In this document: positions 8,069-15,904 of the stretch, one piece after another
Layout of the letters: every line of letters starts with the position of its first letter
How positions within the stretch are numbered: the first letter of the stretch is position 1
Source of the DNA: JBBIMP01 sp037444305
GTDB lineage: Bacteria > Acidobacteriota > UBA6911
Length of the DNA stretch: 64,000 nucleotides
Assembly: GCA_037444305.1 (NCBI GenBank)
Contig: JBBIMP010000016.1
Location: forward strand, 1 to 64,000
Direction: 5' to 3'
Translations under genes and position numbers: made by a program
Notes under the pieces: generated by a model
What the model was told of the DNA's origin: nothing
Seen by the model: the letters and a program-made list of their open reading frames with translations, nothing else
The model's database searches: none

Positions 8069-10063
8069 ATGGAAGAAGCCCACATTCTCAAGGACCTGGT
8101 TGTCGTGTACGGCCTCGGCGCGCTGGTGGTCTACGTCTTCCAGCGGCTGCGCCAGTCCAACATCGTCGGCTTCCTCGTCACCGGCATCCTCATCGGCCCG
8201 TCGGGCCTGAGCCTGGTCTCCGACGCCGAGAGCGTCCACGTCCTGGCCGAGATCGGCGTCATGCTCCTCCTCTTCTCCCTCGGCCTCGAGCTGTCGCTGA
8301 AAAAGCTGATGCAGATGCGGGCCATCGTCTTCGGCACAGGATCGGTGCAGATCGTGCTGACCGTGGCCGCGGTTGCGGTCGCGGCAATTCTTTTCGGCCT
8401 TGATGCGCGGCTCGGCATATTCCTTGGCTTTCTGGCCGCGCTCAGCAGCACGGCGATCGTTCTGAAGATGCTGATGACGCGCGGCGAAATGGACGCCATT
8501 CACGGCCGCGTCTCCCTGGGCGTCCTCATATTCCAGGACCTTTGCGTCGTCCCCATGATCGTGCTCATCCCGCTCCTGGCCGAGCGCGGGCCCATCTGGA
8601 TGCCCCTGGCCGCGGCGCTGGGCAAGGCCGCCCTGGTCCTCGTCCTGGTGGTGGTGATGGCGCGGTTCATCCTCCCGGCGTTTCTGCGCTACGTCATCGA
8701 GACCCGCAGCAAGGAGCTGTTCGTGATCGCGGCGCTCTGGATCCTGCTGGGGATGGCCTGGTCGCTTTCGCTCTTCGGCTTCTCGCTCGCTCTCGGGGCC
8801 TTCCTCGCGGGCCTGACCGTTTCCGAGTCGGAGTACAGCCACCAGATCTTCGCCGACATCCGCCCGTTCCGCGACGGCCTCAACAGCCTCTTCTTCATCT
8901 CCATGGGCATGCTGGTCGACTCCGTCTTCATCATGGAGCACTCCCTGCCGGTCCTGGCCGTGATTGCCGCCGTCACATTCGGCAAGGCCGTGCTCCTGAT
9001 GCTGGCGGTGCTGCTCACCCGGCTGCCGATCCAGGTTGCCGTCATCGTTGGGCTGTCGCTGGCCCAGGTGGGGGAGTTCTCCTTCGTACTGCTCCAGGCG
9101 GGCGTGCATTCGGGCCTCGTGCCCGGGAACTGGTACCAGATCATCATCGCCTCCGCCGTGGTCACGATGATCCTGACCCCGTTCCTCTTCCGGGCCTCCC
9201 GCGCCATCCTGTCCACCAGCCGGTTCACGGCGCTGATGCGCAGGCTGGGGAGCGCCGCCAGCCTGCGCGAGCTCGACAAGGCCGCGAACATCATGCACGA
9301 TCACGTGCTCATCTGCGGCTTCGGTCTCACGGGCAAGAACATCGCCAGCGTGCTCAAGGAGCACCAGATCTGCTACGCCATACTCGAGCTCAACCCGCGC
9401 ACCGTGACCGAGGAGCGCCGGAACGGCGAGCCGATCTTCTTTGGGGATTGCACCGATCCGGTCATCCTTGCCCACGCCGGTATCCGCCAGGCGCACGTCC
9501 TGCTGCTGGCGCTCTCCGATCCGGCGGCCACCCGGATGGCCGTGAAGCTGGCGCGGGACATGAATCCGGAGCTGGTGATCCTGACCCGGAACAAGTACCT
9601 GGCCGAGATCGACGAGCTCTACAACCTGGGCGCGAACGAAGTGATCTCCGAGGAGTTCGAATCCTCGATCGAGCTGCTCGCCCGGATCCTGCGCGTGTAC
9701 CACTTCCCCCGCCAGGTGGTCGCCCAGGAAATCAAGCAGATCCGCGACGCGCGGTACCGGCTGTTCCGCCACGTCGACACAACGGTGCCCCGCCTGCGGC
9801 TCAGCACCGGCCTGAATGTCTACACCGAAACCTTCAAGATACTCCCCGGCTCGCCGATCCGCGGCCAGCGGATCTCCGAAACCGGCCTGAGACAGGTCTC
9901 CGGGGCGCTCATCCTCGGCATCATCCGTGAATCGGAGACCATCAACCATCCCGGCGCCGAGGAGCGGATCGAGGAGGGCGACCGGCTCATCGTGAGCGGC
10001 ACCAAGGACCAGCTTAAAAAAGCCATGGACCTCGTAACGGGAGCCACCCACGGCGTGGAGTGA
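8069..10063 (+). CDS. CPA2-family monovalent cation:proton antiporter with TrkA-N and TrkA-C domains (Kef/YbaL type)
   Basis: A 664-residue membrane protein. The ATG at 8069 places the first membrane helix (VVVYGLGALVVYVFQRL) at the N-terminus as in the family; the frame is open further upstream but that part has no transporter character. Residues ~5-385 form a sodium/proton exchanger domain with ~12 hydrophobic segments, including GILIGPSGL and LGAFLAGLTVSES. Residues ~408-525 are an RCK (TrkA-N) domain with the nucleotide-binding loop ICGFGLTGKNIA, and ~574-655 a TrkA-C domain. Such proteins exchange K+ or Na+ for protons and are gated by NAD(H)/NADP(H) or glutathione adducts. The Q-link residues of true KefB/C were not checked. 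It is monocistronic. Confidence 0.9.
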   Translation: MEEAHILKDLVVVYGLGALVVYVFQRLRQSNIVGFLVTGILIGPSGLSLVSDAESVHVLAEIGVMLLLFSLGLELSLKKLMQMRAIVFGTGSVQIVLTVAAVAVAAILFGLDARLGIFLGFLAALSSTAIVLKMLMTRGEMDAIHGRVSLGVLIFQDLCVVPMIVLIPLLAERGPIWMPLAAALGKAALVLVLVVVMARFILPAFLRYVIETRSKELFVIAALWILLGMAWSLSLFGFSLALGAFLAGLTVSESEYSHQIFADIRPFRDGLNSLFFISMGMLVDSVFIMEHSLPVLAVIAAVTFGKAVLLMLAVLLTRLPIQVAVIVGLSLAQVGEFSFVLLQAGVHSGLVPGNWYQIIIASAVVTMILTPFLFRASRAILSTSRFTALMRRLGSAASLRELDKAANIMHDHVLICGFGLTGKNIASVLKEHQICYAILELNPRTVTEERRNGEPIFFGDCTDPVILAHAGIRQAHVLLLALSDPAATRMAVKLARDMNPELVILTRNKYLAEIDELYNLGANEVISEEFESSIELLARILRVYHFPRQVVAQEIKQIRDARYRLFRHVDTTVPRLRLSTGLNVYTETFKILPGSPIRGQRISETGLRQVSGALILGIIRESETINHPGAEERIEEGDRLIVSGTKDQLKKAMDLVTGATHGVE

Positions 10064-10118
10064 GCACCGCCCTGCCGGCGGCCCGGTCCTCTTTACTGCA
10101 ATTGCGGCTGTTTCTCCA

Positions 10119-10206
10119 GCCACGAAATCCACGAGTTATTCGGAACTTGCCTCGTTGCACACCGGTTCGTGCGGGTTGATTTCGTGGAATTCGTGCAATT
10201 CGTGGC
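10119..10206. repeat. ATTCGTG palindromic repeat, copy 1
   Basis: The outer arms GCCACGAAATCCACGA (from 10119) and TTCGTGGAATTCGTGCAATTCGTGGC (to 10206) are inverted relative to each other. The right arm shares the unit ATTCGTGCAATTCGTG with sites at 14.4 and 34.3 kb. It lies between the antiporter gene and the riboswitch and has no coding potential. Confidence 0.7.
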
Positions 10207-10282
10207 TCCGCCTTGCCTCATCGGTATTTCAACGTCCGGCGCAGATTGGGCATTGACTGGGGGAAAAATCCGCGCATAATTA

Positions 10283-10376
10283 CGCACAGCATCAGGAGTG
10301 ATCCGGATTTTCAGCCGGGTCTGGCAACCGGGCAGGGAGACGCCACGGTGCCTGAGCAGCAAGGCTCGATGTGCGG
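10283..10376 (+). promoter_or_regulatory. SAM-I-clan riboswitch (SAM-IV or SAM-I/IV-like) upstream of metK
   Basis: The leader contains the SAM-clan core in order: GGAGTG at 10295-10300; a P2 helix GATCCGG (10300-10306) with CCGGGTC (10315-10321); TGGCAACC at 10322-10329; GGTGCC at 10347-10352; a small hairpin GAGC/GCTC at 10354-10367; and a closing P1 of GCATC (10289-10293) with GATGT (10368-10372). The GGCAACC and GGTGCC pair forms the SAM-binding core in this clan. A rho-independent terminator follows at once and metK, the SAM-making enzyme, is the next gene, so high SAM would stop transcription. The compact layout after GGTGCC is nearer to SAM-IV or the SAM-I/IV variant than classic SAM-I; the subclass is uncertain. 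Confidence 0.75.
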
Positions 10377-10411
10377 AACATCATCTCCGAAACAAAGTCT
10401 CCTCTTTCATC

Positions 10412-10448
10412 GAACCGTCCCTGATGCAGCGGACGGTTCTTCTGTTTT
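10412..10448 (+). terminator. Rho-independent terminator in the metK leader
   Basis: The stem GAACCGTCC (10412-10420) with GGACGGTTC (10431-10439) encloses a 10-base loop and is followed by TTCTGTTTT. It lies between the riboswitch and metK, 44 bases before the start codon, as expected for attenuation. The loop contains CTGATGC, complementary to GCATCAG in the riboswitch P1 5' strand (10289-10295), so the two parts may interact. Confidence 0.85.
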
Positions 10449-10491
10449 CGGCTCCTGATGCATGCGAATAACAAGGAAGGAGCATGCATCG

Positions 10492-11649
10492 ATGAACAAA
10501 ACAGCTGTCGCCCCCGAAGTATCCCGTAAAACCTCGCCCGCCGTCGGCACCTACACCTTTTCTTCGGAGTCCGTGACCGAGGGTCATCCCGACAAAGTCT
10601 GCGATTACATCGCCGACTCCATCCTGGACGCCTGCCTGGAACAGGACCGCGGAAGCCGCGTTGCCTGCGAGGTCCTCTGCAAGGAGGGGAACGTAGTCCT
10701 CGCCGGCGAAATCACCACCTCGGCCGAATTCGATTTCGAGACCGTCGCCCGGCAGGCCATCCGGGAAATCGGCTACACCCACCCGGACGAGGCCTTCAGC
10801 GCCGACAAGGTGATCGTCCACCGCTTTCTGTCCAAACAGGCCCCGGAGATCGCCCAGGGAGTCAACTCCGCCACCTCGCTCGCCGGCGAGCAGGGGGCGG
10901 GCGACCAGGGAATTATGTTCGGATATGCGACCGATGAAACCGACGAACTGATGCCCCTGCCGATCCTTTTGGCCCACCGGCTCGCCTTCGGCCTGGCCGA
11001 GGATCGGCGGAGCGGCAAATACGACTGGCTGAAGCCCGACGGCAAGACCCAGGTCTCGGTCATCTACGAGGGGAACGACCCGAAGCGCGTCGCCGACGTC
11101 CTCGTGTCGACGCAGCACGCGGCCAGCGTGACGCGCGAGGAGATTGCCGGGTACGTTTCGCAGGTTCTCGCGCCCCGCGTGCTCGGGAAGTGGTTCGACG
11201 ACGGCATCCGCTTCGCCGTCAACCCGACGGGCAGCTTCGTTTACGGCGGGCCCTCGACCGACTGCGGCGTCACCGGCAGGAAGATCATCGTCGACTCCTA
11301 CGGCGGGGCCGGCCGGCATGGGGGCGGGGCCTTCAGCGGGAAGGATCCCTCCAAAGTGGACCGCAGCGGCGCCTACTTCTGCCGCTACATCGCGCGCCAG
11401 ATCGTGAAGGCGGGGCTGGCCCGCAGGGCCGAAGTCCAGGTGGCGTACGCGATCGGCATGGCCAGGCCGACCTCGGTGAAGGTGGACACCTTCGGCACAG
11501 GGGACGACAAGGCCGCAGCGGAATTTGTCGGCGGGTTCGATTTCCGCCCGAGGCCGATCATCGAGCGGCTGGACCTGCTGCGGCCGATTTACCGGAGCAC
11601 GACGAATTACGGCCACTTCGGCAAGACCGGCCTGCCCTGGGAGGCGTAG
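10492..11649 (+). CDS. metK: S-adenosylmethionine synthetase
   Basis: This cytoplasmic enzyme makes S-adenosylmethionine from ATP and methionine. The 385-residue length is standard for bacterial MetK (~384). The three-domain family is recognised by FSSESVTEGHPDKVCDYIAD at the N-terminus, the mobile loop GEQGAGDQGIMFGYA near residue 135, and GGGAFSGKDPSKVDRS near 278 binding phosphate/Mg. The ATG at 10492 has AAGGAAGGAG 9-10 bases upstream. It is preceded by a SAM-clan riboswitch with terminator, so it is very likely under feedback by its product. SAM made here would serve the radical/cobalamin reactivation and lipid methylation genes elsewhere in the window, though that link is only inference. 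Confidence 0.98.
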   Translation: MNKTAVAPEVSRKTSPAVGTYTFSSESVTEGHPDKVCDYIADSILDACLEQDRGSRVACEVLCKEGNVVLAGEITTSAEFDFETVARQAIREIGYTHPDEAFSADKVIVHRFLSKQAPEIAQGVNSATSLAGEQGAGDQGIMFGYATDETDELMPLPILLAHRLAFGLAEDRRSGKYDWLKPDGKTQVSVIYEGNDPKRVADVLVSTQHAASVTREEIAGYVSQVLAPRVLGKWFDDGIRFAVNPTGSFVYGGPSTDCGVTGRKIIVDSYGGAGRHGGGAFSGKDPSKVDRSGAYFCRYIARQIVKAGLARRAEVQVAYAIGMARPTSVKVDTFGTGDDKAAAEFVGGFDFRPRPIIERLDLLRPIYRSTTNYGHFGKTGLPWEA

Positions 11650-11793
11650 AAGGAAAAACGGGGCCAGTCACAAATGGCGCTTAAAGAAGGAATCGAGGAC
11701 CCTGAAAGGGTCCAACATGAAAGCCCAGGGCGTAAGCAATTGATTTGGCGACGTTACCAGGTGATTTCGATCACCCTCAACCAAGCGCTATTC

Positions 11794-11875
11794 GGGACAG
11801 TCACCTTCATTCCACGCCACGTATGGCCTGCTGTCAGGGCCAGCTCAGCAGGCGTGGAATCTAGGTGACTGTCCC
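11794..11875. repeat. REP-like long hairpin
   Basis: Inverted arms GGGACAGTCACC-ATTCCACGCC (11794-11818) and GGCGTGGAAT-GGTGACTGTCCC (11851-11875) surround ~30 bases. GGGACAGTCACC hairpins of this kind are typical REP/MITE-like repeats mobilised by REP-associated tyrosine transposases; no such transposase is in the window. It lies in the 242-bp gap between the convergent metK and carbonic-anhydrase-like genes and may double as a bidirectional terminator. A shorter stem GGACCC/GGGTCC at 11697-11713 lies nearer metK. Confidence 0.75.
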
Positions 11876-11891
11876 CGCGTTTCCCTGATCT

Positions 11892-12410
11892 TCAGATGCG
11901 GCGGAAGCCCGCGGGGTAGCGCTTGCGCGCCAGTTCGGCGTACTTCTCCTTGTAGTAGCTCCACTCCTCCTTCTGCTTGTCGGTGACGTCCCCGATCACC
12001 CTGGCCGGCAGGCCCACGGCGATCTTGCCGTCCGGGATCTCGCCCCTTACGACCGCGCCTTCGCCTATGATCGCCCACTCTCCCACCACGGAATAATCGG
12101 TGATGATGGCGCCGACGCCGATCACAACGTTGTCCTTGATCGTGACGTTGTGCAGAATGCACCCGTGCCCCAGCTGGACGTTCGACCCGACGACCGTCTG
12201 GCCGTTCTCCCGGGCATGGACAATCACGTTCTCCTGCACGCTGGTGCGGTCGCCGATGCGGATGCGGCCGTAGTCGCCCCGCACGCGCGCCCCCACGCCC
12301 ACGAAGCAGTCCTCGCCCATGACCACATCGCCGACCACGTCCGCGGTCTCCGGGATGAACGTCCCCTTGCCGATGACCGGCCGCTTCCCTTCGAATTCCC
12401 ACAGTGCCAT
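11892..12410 (-). CDS. Gamma-carbonic-anhydrase-like hexapeptide-repeat protein (PaaY/YrdA type)
   Basis: A 172-residue left-handed beta-helix protein. Hexapeptide repeats run through most of it (ETADVVGDVVMGEDCFVGVG, IRIGDRTSVQENVIVH, VVGSNVQLGHGCILHN, DNVVIGVGAII), and the metal-binding histidine pattern VH...GHGCILHN of the gamma-carbonic-anhydrase/PaaY/YrdA family is present. A C-terminal helix (QKEEWSYYKEKYAELARKRY) closes the trimer in this family. Members bind Zn/Fe; some hydrate CO2 and others hydrolyse CoA thioesters, and sequence alone does not decide. The ATG at 12410 follows GAGGAACTG. It lies 67 bases downstream of the zinc-ribbon gene and is probably co-transcribed with it. Confidence 0.88.
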   Translation of the reverse strand: MALWEFEGKRPVIGKGTFIPETADVVGDVVMGEDCFVGVGARVRGDYGRIRIGDRTSVQENVIVHARENGQTVVGSNVQLGHGCILHNVTIKDNVVIGVGAIITDYSVVGEWAIIGEGAVVRGEIPDGKIAVGLPARVIGDVTDKQKEEWSYYKEKYAELARKRYPAGFRRI

Positions 12411-12477
12411 CAGTTCCTCTGCTCCTCGTGAATGGATCCGATTGCCTCGAAAACCCGCTCCTCGCGGGCGGGGACGG

Positions 12478-12978
12478 TCATTCGTCCCGGTGCCACGTGG
12501 CGGTGGCGAACTTGTCCTCCGGCGCATACTTGAGCTCCAGGCTGCCGCCGAAATCCCGCTGGATGGCCTTGCCGATGCGCGCGACCAGATGCTCCGTAGT
12601 CACCTGGACGACTATTTTGTGCCTGTTTTCCTCGATGCTGAGAATACGCTCCAGGGGGCGCTCCGCGACGGTCAGCTTCTCGATGTTGCGGATCCGGTTC
12701 AGGAGTTCCTGCCGGTGCGCCTCGATGAAGCTGCCGCTGATTTTCACCACGCCGCCCGCCATGCCGCCGCGCAGCTGCCGGCAGGCGGGGCACAGCCGGG
12801 GGTGTTCGGTCTTCGCGGGTTTCGTGGTGTCCTGTTTCCAGACGCCGTCCCGGAAAGCAAGGCCGCAGTCGGGGCACCTCGTATCCGAGCGGTGCTTCTG
12901 CAGCTTGTGATTCAGTCCGGACGGCTCGGCGCGCTTTTCTTTCCTGATCAGTTCGCTCACCCGAAACGTATTGGGCAT
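12478..12978 (-). CDS. BCAM0308-type zinc-ribbon protein (NMD3-like)
   Basis: A 166-residue soluble protein with a CxxC...CxxC zinc ribbon (CPDCG near residue 36 and CPACRQLRGG near 65) followed by an alpha/beta C-terminal region with IEKLTVAERPLERILSIEEN and VVQVTTEHLVARIGKAI. This pattern matches the small bacterial family often labelled BCAM0308 or NMD3-like, of unknown role; a link to ribosomes or RNA is only suggested by the weak NMD3 likeness. The ATG at 12978 is preceded by AAAGGAG with good spacing. It lies 54 bases downstream of the YbaK gene and 67 upstream of the carbonic-anhydrase-like gene, forming a three-gene leftward group of stress-type proteins. Confidence 0.7.
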   Translation of the reverse strand: MPNTFRVSELIRKEKRAEPSGLNHKLQKHRSDTRCPDCGLAFRDGVWKQDTTKPAKTEHPRLCPACRQLRGGMAGGVVKISGSFIEAHRQELLNRIRNIEKLTVAERPLERILSIEENRHKIVVQVTTEHLVARIGKAIQRDFGGSLELKYAPEDKFATATWHRDE

Positions 12979-13032
12979 AGATTCTCCTTTCTCTCGATGA
13001 TTCCCATAGAGTGATCCAAAACCGGTGCTCAT

Positions 13033-13503
13033 TCAGCGGCCGCTGACAAACTTGCCCTTGTGCGGATTTTCCACGCGGTCGAAGTCCGCGTAGCTGATCT
13101 CTATCGTGTCGACGTGCGTGCCGGCATTGAAGGTGATGTGGGGGTGCTCCGCGAGCTCCTCGTCGACCCAGGTCTTGAGCCCGTAGAGGCTCCCGAAGGG
13201 GGGCATGGCGCCGACCTCGCAGTCGGGGAAATCGTTTTTGAACTCCTCCTCGGTGGCGAGTCTCACACCCTTCTCGTTCATGGAGGCCCCGAGCAATTCC
13301 AGGTTGACGCGATGATGCCCGGGAACCACTGCTATGGCCTTGCTGTCTCCGGCCACGACCACGACCACCTTGGCCACATCCTTGCCGCTTATGTGCTGGG
13401 CGTGCGCCACCCCCTGGGCCGTGTATGCCGGCGGGTGCTTCGCCGCTTTGAAGGAAACTTTGTGGGATTCCAGAAATTCGGTGATGTGCCTGGGAATCGG
13501 CAT
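13033..13503 (-). CDS. YbaK/EbsC-family aminoacyl-tRNA deacylase-like protein
   Basis: A 156-residue protein of the YbaK/ProX fold that removes wrongly attached amino acids from tRNA. The family pattern is seen in YTAQGVAHAQHISGKDVAKV (the K region), VVVVAGDSKAIAVVPGHHRV, DCEVGAMPPFGSLYG (conserved G-x-PPFG loop) and HITFNAGTHVDTIEISYADF near the end. Length is usual for the stand-alone family. The start ATG at 13503 has AAGGAG upstream. It heads the three-gene leftward group. Which misacyl-tRNA it hydrolyses (for example Cys- or Ala-tRNAPro) cannot be told from sequence. Confidence 0.85.
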   Translation of the reverse strand: MPIPRHITEFLESHKVSFKAAKHPPAYTAQGVAHAQHISGKDVAKVVVVVAGDSKAIAVVPGHHRVNLELLGASMNEKGVRLATEEEFKNDFPDCEVGAMPPFGSLYGLKTWVDEELAEHPHITFNAGTHVDTIEISYADFDRVENPHKGKFVSGR

Positions 13504-13849
13504 GACGACTGCTCCTTTCCGACGCCGCAGCGCTGGGCAGGGAACCGCCCGAATCCGGTGGCACCCACCGCGACCGCCGGCGGCAAGAGTTCATGGAAGG
13601 TCCTGATCCCGCCCGGCTGCGCCCTCAGAGGCACAACTCACCCCGGGGACATGCAACCGCCTGGGACAAATCCGGGATCGGAATACACCGACAGAGCTTC
13701 AGGAGCACTTCTTCAATCCTTGGGTTCTTTTCTTAATGCTATACCTCTTTGCCGGATGGTTCCAGTAGTCTCCGAGGGCGAGATGGAGGCGATGCGGTTT
13801 TGTCCTCGTCACTGGCGGGATTCCGGCGGATTTCGGCAGGCGATTTATT
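13504..13849. other. 346-bp intergenic region
   Basis: The gap between the end of the hydrogenase-protease gene and the YbaK gene, both leftward. It should contain the promoter of the YbaK group. I saw no convincing coding frame, hairpin terminator or repeat in it. Confidence 0.5.
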
Positions 13850-14329
13850 TCAGGCGGGCTGGGGAGCGAGGGCGCCAATCTCCTCGAGGACGAGGCCGAC
13901 GACCCGGTCCATGCCCCCGGCGACCGAAGGGGTGAGGGTCTCCCCGAAGGTTCGGGGATCTTCCGCCTGGATGGCGATGATGACGATTTCCCGGGGCATC
14001 GGTAGCCCGAGCCTGCGGCCCAGCCCGAGCGCCGTGGGCAGGTCGATCTCGTGGACCGACCGCAGCCGGAGCGAGGTGCGCAGGTCGGCAGGATCGATCC
14101 GGACGACCGTCCCCGGCGCCAGGTCGTCGAACTGGATCGAGTCGACCAGGATCACCCGTTCCCAGCCGCTCATCAGGTCCAGCAGCGCGAAGCCTGCCAT
14201 CTCGGTCTCGACGATGTCCACGGCGCCGGCGCAAGCCGGCAGCCGGCGCGCGACTTCGCGCACGGCGTAGATCCCGACGCCGTCGTCGCTCAGAATGGTG
14301 TTGCCGAGCCCGATGATCCGTGTCTTCAT
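13850..14329 (-). CDS. [NiFe]-hydrogenase maturation protease (HyaD/HybD/HycI family)
   Basis: This endopeptidase trims the C-terminal tail of the hydrogenase large subunit after nickel insertion. The 159-residue protein carries the family start IIGLGNTILSDDGVGIYAV (Ni-sensing acidic residues in DDGVG), the VETEMAGFALLDLM and VILVDSIQFDDLAPGTV strands, and the conserved histidine in LRSVHEIDLPTAL. The ATG at 14329 has GGGAGAG just upstream. It is the last gene of the leftward hydrogenase run, 111 bp after the large-subunit gene whose 26-residue tail is its expected substrate. Other maturation genes (hypA-F) are not in the window, so they must be elsewhere. Confidence 0.93.
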   Translation of the reverse strand: MKTRIIGLGNTILSDDGVGIYAVREVARRLPACAGAVDIVETEMAGFALLDLMSGWERVILVDSIQFDDLAPGTVVRIDPADLRTSLRLRSVHEIDLPTALGLGRRLGLPMPREIVIIAIQAEDPRTFGETLTPSVAGGMDRVVGLVLEEIGALAPQPA

Positions 14330-14362
14330 TCCACTCTCCCTGCACCTGGGGGCGGAATACCT

Positions 14363-14421
14363 GGCCACGAATTACACGAATTCTGCTGTCTTTATTCCGT
14401 GTAATTCGTGCAATTCGTGGC
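14363..14421. repeat. ATTCGTG palindromic repeat, copy 2
   Basis: GGCCACGAATTACACGAATT at 14363-14382 is inverted against GTAATTCGTGCAATTCGTGGC ending at 14421, with a T-run (CTGTTTTTTG) to its right on the plus strand. It sits between the large-subunit and protease genes, inside the presumed operon, so it may weaken read-through from large subunit to protease or stabilise the upstream mRNA 3' end. Confidence 0.75.
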
Positions 14422-14440
14422 TGTTTTTTGCATTTGCCGG

Positions 14441-15904
14441 TCAGGTCCGCCCTTCGCGGTGGATCAGCTCGTGGTCCGCGTTGCGCACCTCGACGACCAG
14501 GGGCATTTCCCCCGGCAGCGAGTGGGTGGCGCAGGAGAAGCACGGATCGTAGATCCGGAACGCCATCTCCACCATGTTGAGCAGCCCCTGCCCGACTTCC
14601 TTGCCGGGCTGGATCAGCTTCTGCGCCGCCCGCTTGATCGCCATGGAGATCGGGGCGTGGTTGTTGGTCGTCCCGACGATCATGTTGGCGGCGGTCACCA
14701 GCCCCTTCTCGTCGGTCTTGTAGTGGTGCGTCAGGATGCCGCGCGGCGCTTCGACGATGCCAACCCCTTCCGCGGGGACCGCGGTCGGCAGCGTCCGGAT
14801 GTCGGGCGAGGCGACCTCGGGATCCTGGGCCAGCTCCAGCAGCCGCTCGGAGGCGTAGAGCAACTCCACGAGCCGCGCCCAGTGCGTGGCCAGGAGTTTC
14901 TTCACGGGCTTGCCGCCGAGCGTCGAGAACATCCGCTCGTACTCCTCCTGCGCCAGCGGCGTCGCCATCCCGTCGGCAGCGTTGAGCCGTGAGAGCGGCG
15001 AAGCCGAGTAGACGCCCGAGTCGGGACCGGCCGTGAACCCCTTCCAGCCGACCTTCTTCAGGAACGGGAACTTCAGGTACGAGAAGGGCTCGACGTGCTC
15101 GGCGATGTACTCCAGGTACTCGTGGTCCTGGTACCGGAAGACCTCCTTGGCCTTCTGGTCCACCACCCGGTGATCGCCGTGGTAGAAGTTCACGCGGTTC
15201 TTCTCGTCCACCGTCCCGATCCAGTAGCCGTCCAGTTCGTAGATGTCCGACAGGATGATGTCGAGGTAGCCGGCGTTCTTCAGCACCACGTCCTCGAACA
15301 GTTTGAGCGAGAACTTGGCGAACTCCACGCAGGACTTGGCCTTCTCCACGATCTCGAGCCGCTCTTCCTCCTTGAGGCCCTTGGAGACGCCTCCCGGCAG
15401 CGTCCAGACCGGGTGCGTGGAGCGGCCGCCGATGGTGATCTGGACGTCCTGGGCGATGGCGCGGTGCTTGAGCACCTCGCCTGCAACCGGGACGCCGACC
15501 TTGCCGACGATCCCCAGGATGTTGCGCGTCGCCGGGTCGGAGTCCGGCCCCATGACGAAGTCGGCCGCCGCCAGGGCGTAGAAATGCGCAATGTGGCTGT
15601 GGATGTAGTGCGCGCTGTAGTAGAGCTCGCGCAGCTTCTTCGCGGCGCGCGGAGGATCTGTCTTGTATACCGCATCTCCGGCCTTACCCGAGGCCAGGTG
15701 GTGTGCGGCCGGGCAAACGCCGCAGATGCGCGAGACTACGCGCGGCACCTCCTCGACCGGCATCCCCTCGACGAATTTCTCGAATCCGCGCAGCTCCGGG
15801 ACCTGAAAGTAGCAATTGGCCACGCTTCCGTCGTCGGCCAGGAAGATCTCGATCTTGCCGTGACCTTCCAGCCGTGTGATGGGGTCTATGGAAATCTTCT
15901 TCAT
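14441..15904 (-). CDS. mvhA: [NiFe]-hydrogenase large subunit, Mvh-like (group 3)
   Basis: The catalytic subunit for H2 oxidation or evolution, 487 residues. The nickel ligands are all present: RICGVC at residues 59-64 (Cys61, Cys64) and DPCFSCATH at 453-461 (Cys455, Cys458). After His461 there is a 26-residue tail, the piece removed by the maturation protease; that protease is the next gene. The start MKKISIDPITRLEGHGKIEI is typical of group 3 enzymes. It overlaps the small subunit gene by ATGA. Neighbouring mvhD and hdr-type genes point to the methyl-viologen/heterodisulfide-linked group (3c), and the nuoEF genes to the bifurcating HydABCSL-like arrangement; the subgroup is inferred from context. 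Confidence 0.95.
   Translation of the reverse strand: MKKISIDPITRLEGHGKIEIFLADDGSVANCYFQVPELRGFEKFVEGMPVEEVPRVVSRICGVCPAAHHLASGKAGDAVYKTDPPRAAKKLRELYYSAHYIHSHIAHFYALAAADFVMGPDSDPATRNILGIVGKVGVPVAGEVLKHRAIAQDVQITIGGRSTHPVWTLPGGVSKGLKEEERLEIVEKAKSCVEFAKFSLKLFEDVVLKNAGYLDIILSDIYELDGYWIGTVDEKNRVNFYHGDHRVVDQKAKEVFRYQDHEYLEYIAEHVEPFSYLKFPFLKKVGWKGFTAGPDSGVYSASPLSRLNAADGMATPLAQEEYERMFSTLGGKPVKKLLATHWARLVELLYASERLLELAQDPEVASPDIRTLPTAVPAEGVGIVEAPRGILTHHYKTDEKGLVTAANMIVGTTNNHAPISMAIKRAAQKLIQPGKEVGQGLLNMVEMAFRIYDPCFSCATHSLPGEMPLVVEVRNADHELIHREGRT

Noticed and set aside
7886..10132. 748-residue open frame on the minus strand opposite the antiporter gene
   Set aside because: Low-complexity, His/Asp/Gln/Arg-rich sequence of a GC-rich antisense frame; the plus strand encodes a complete, well-recognised transporter.
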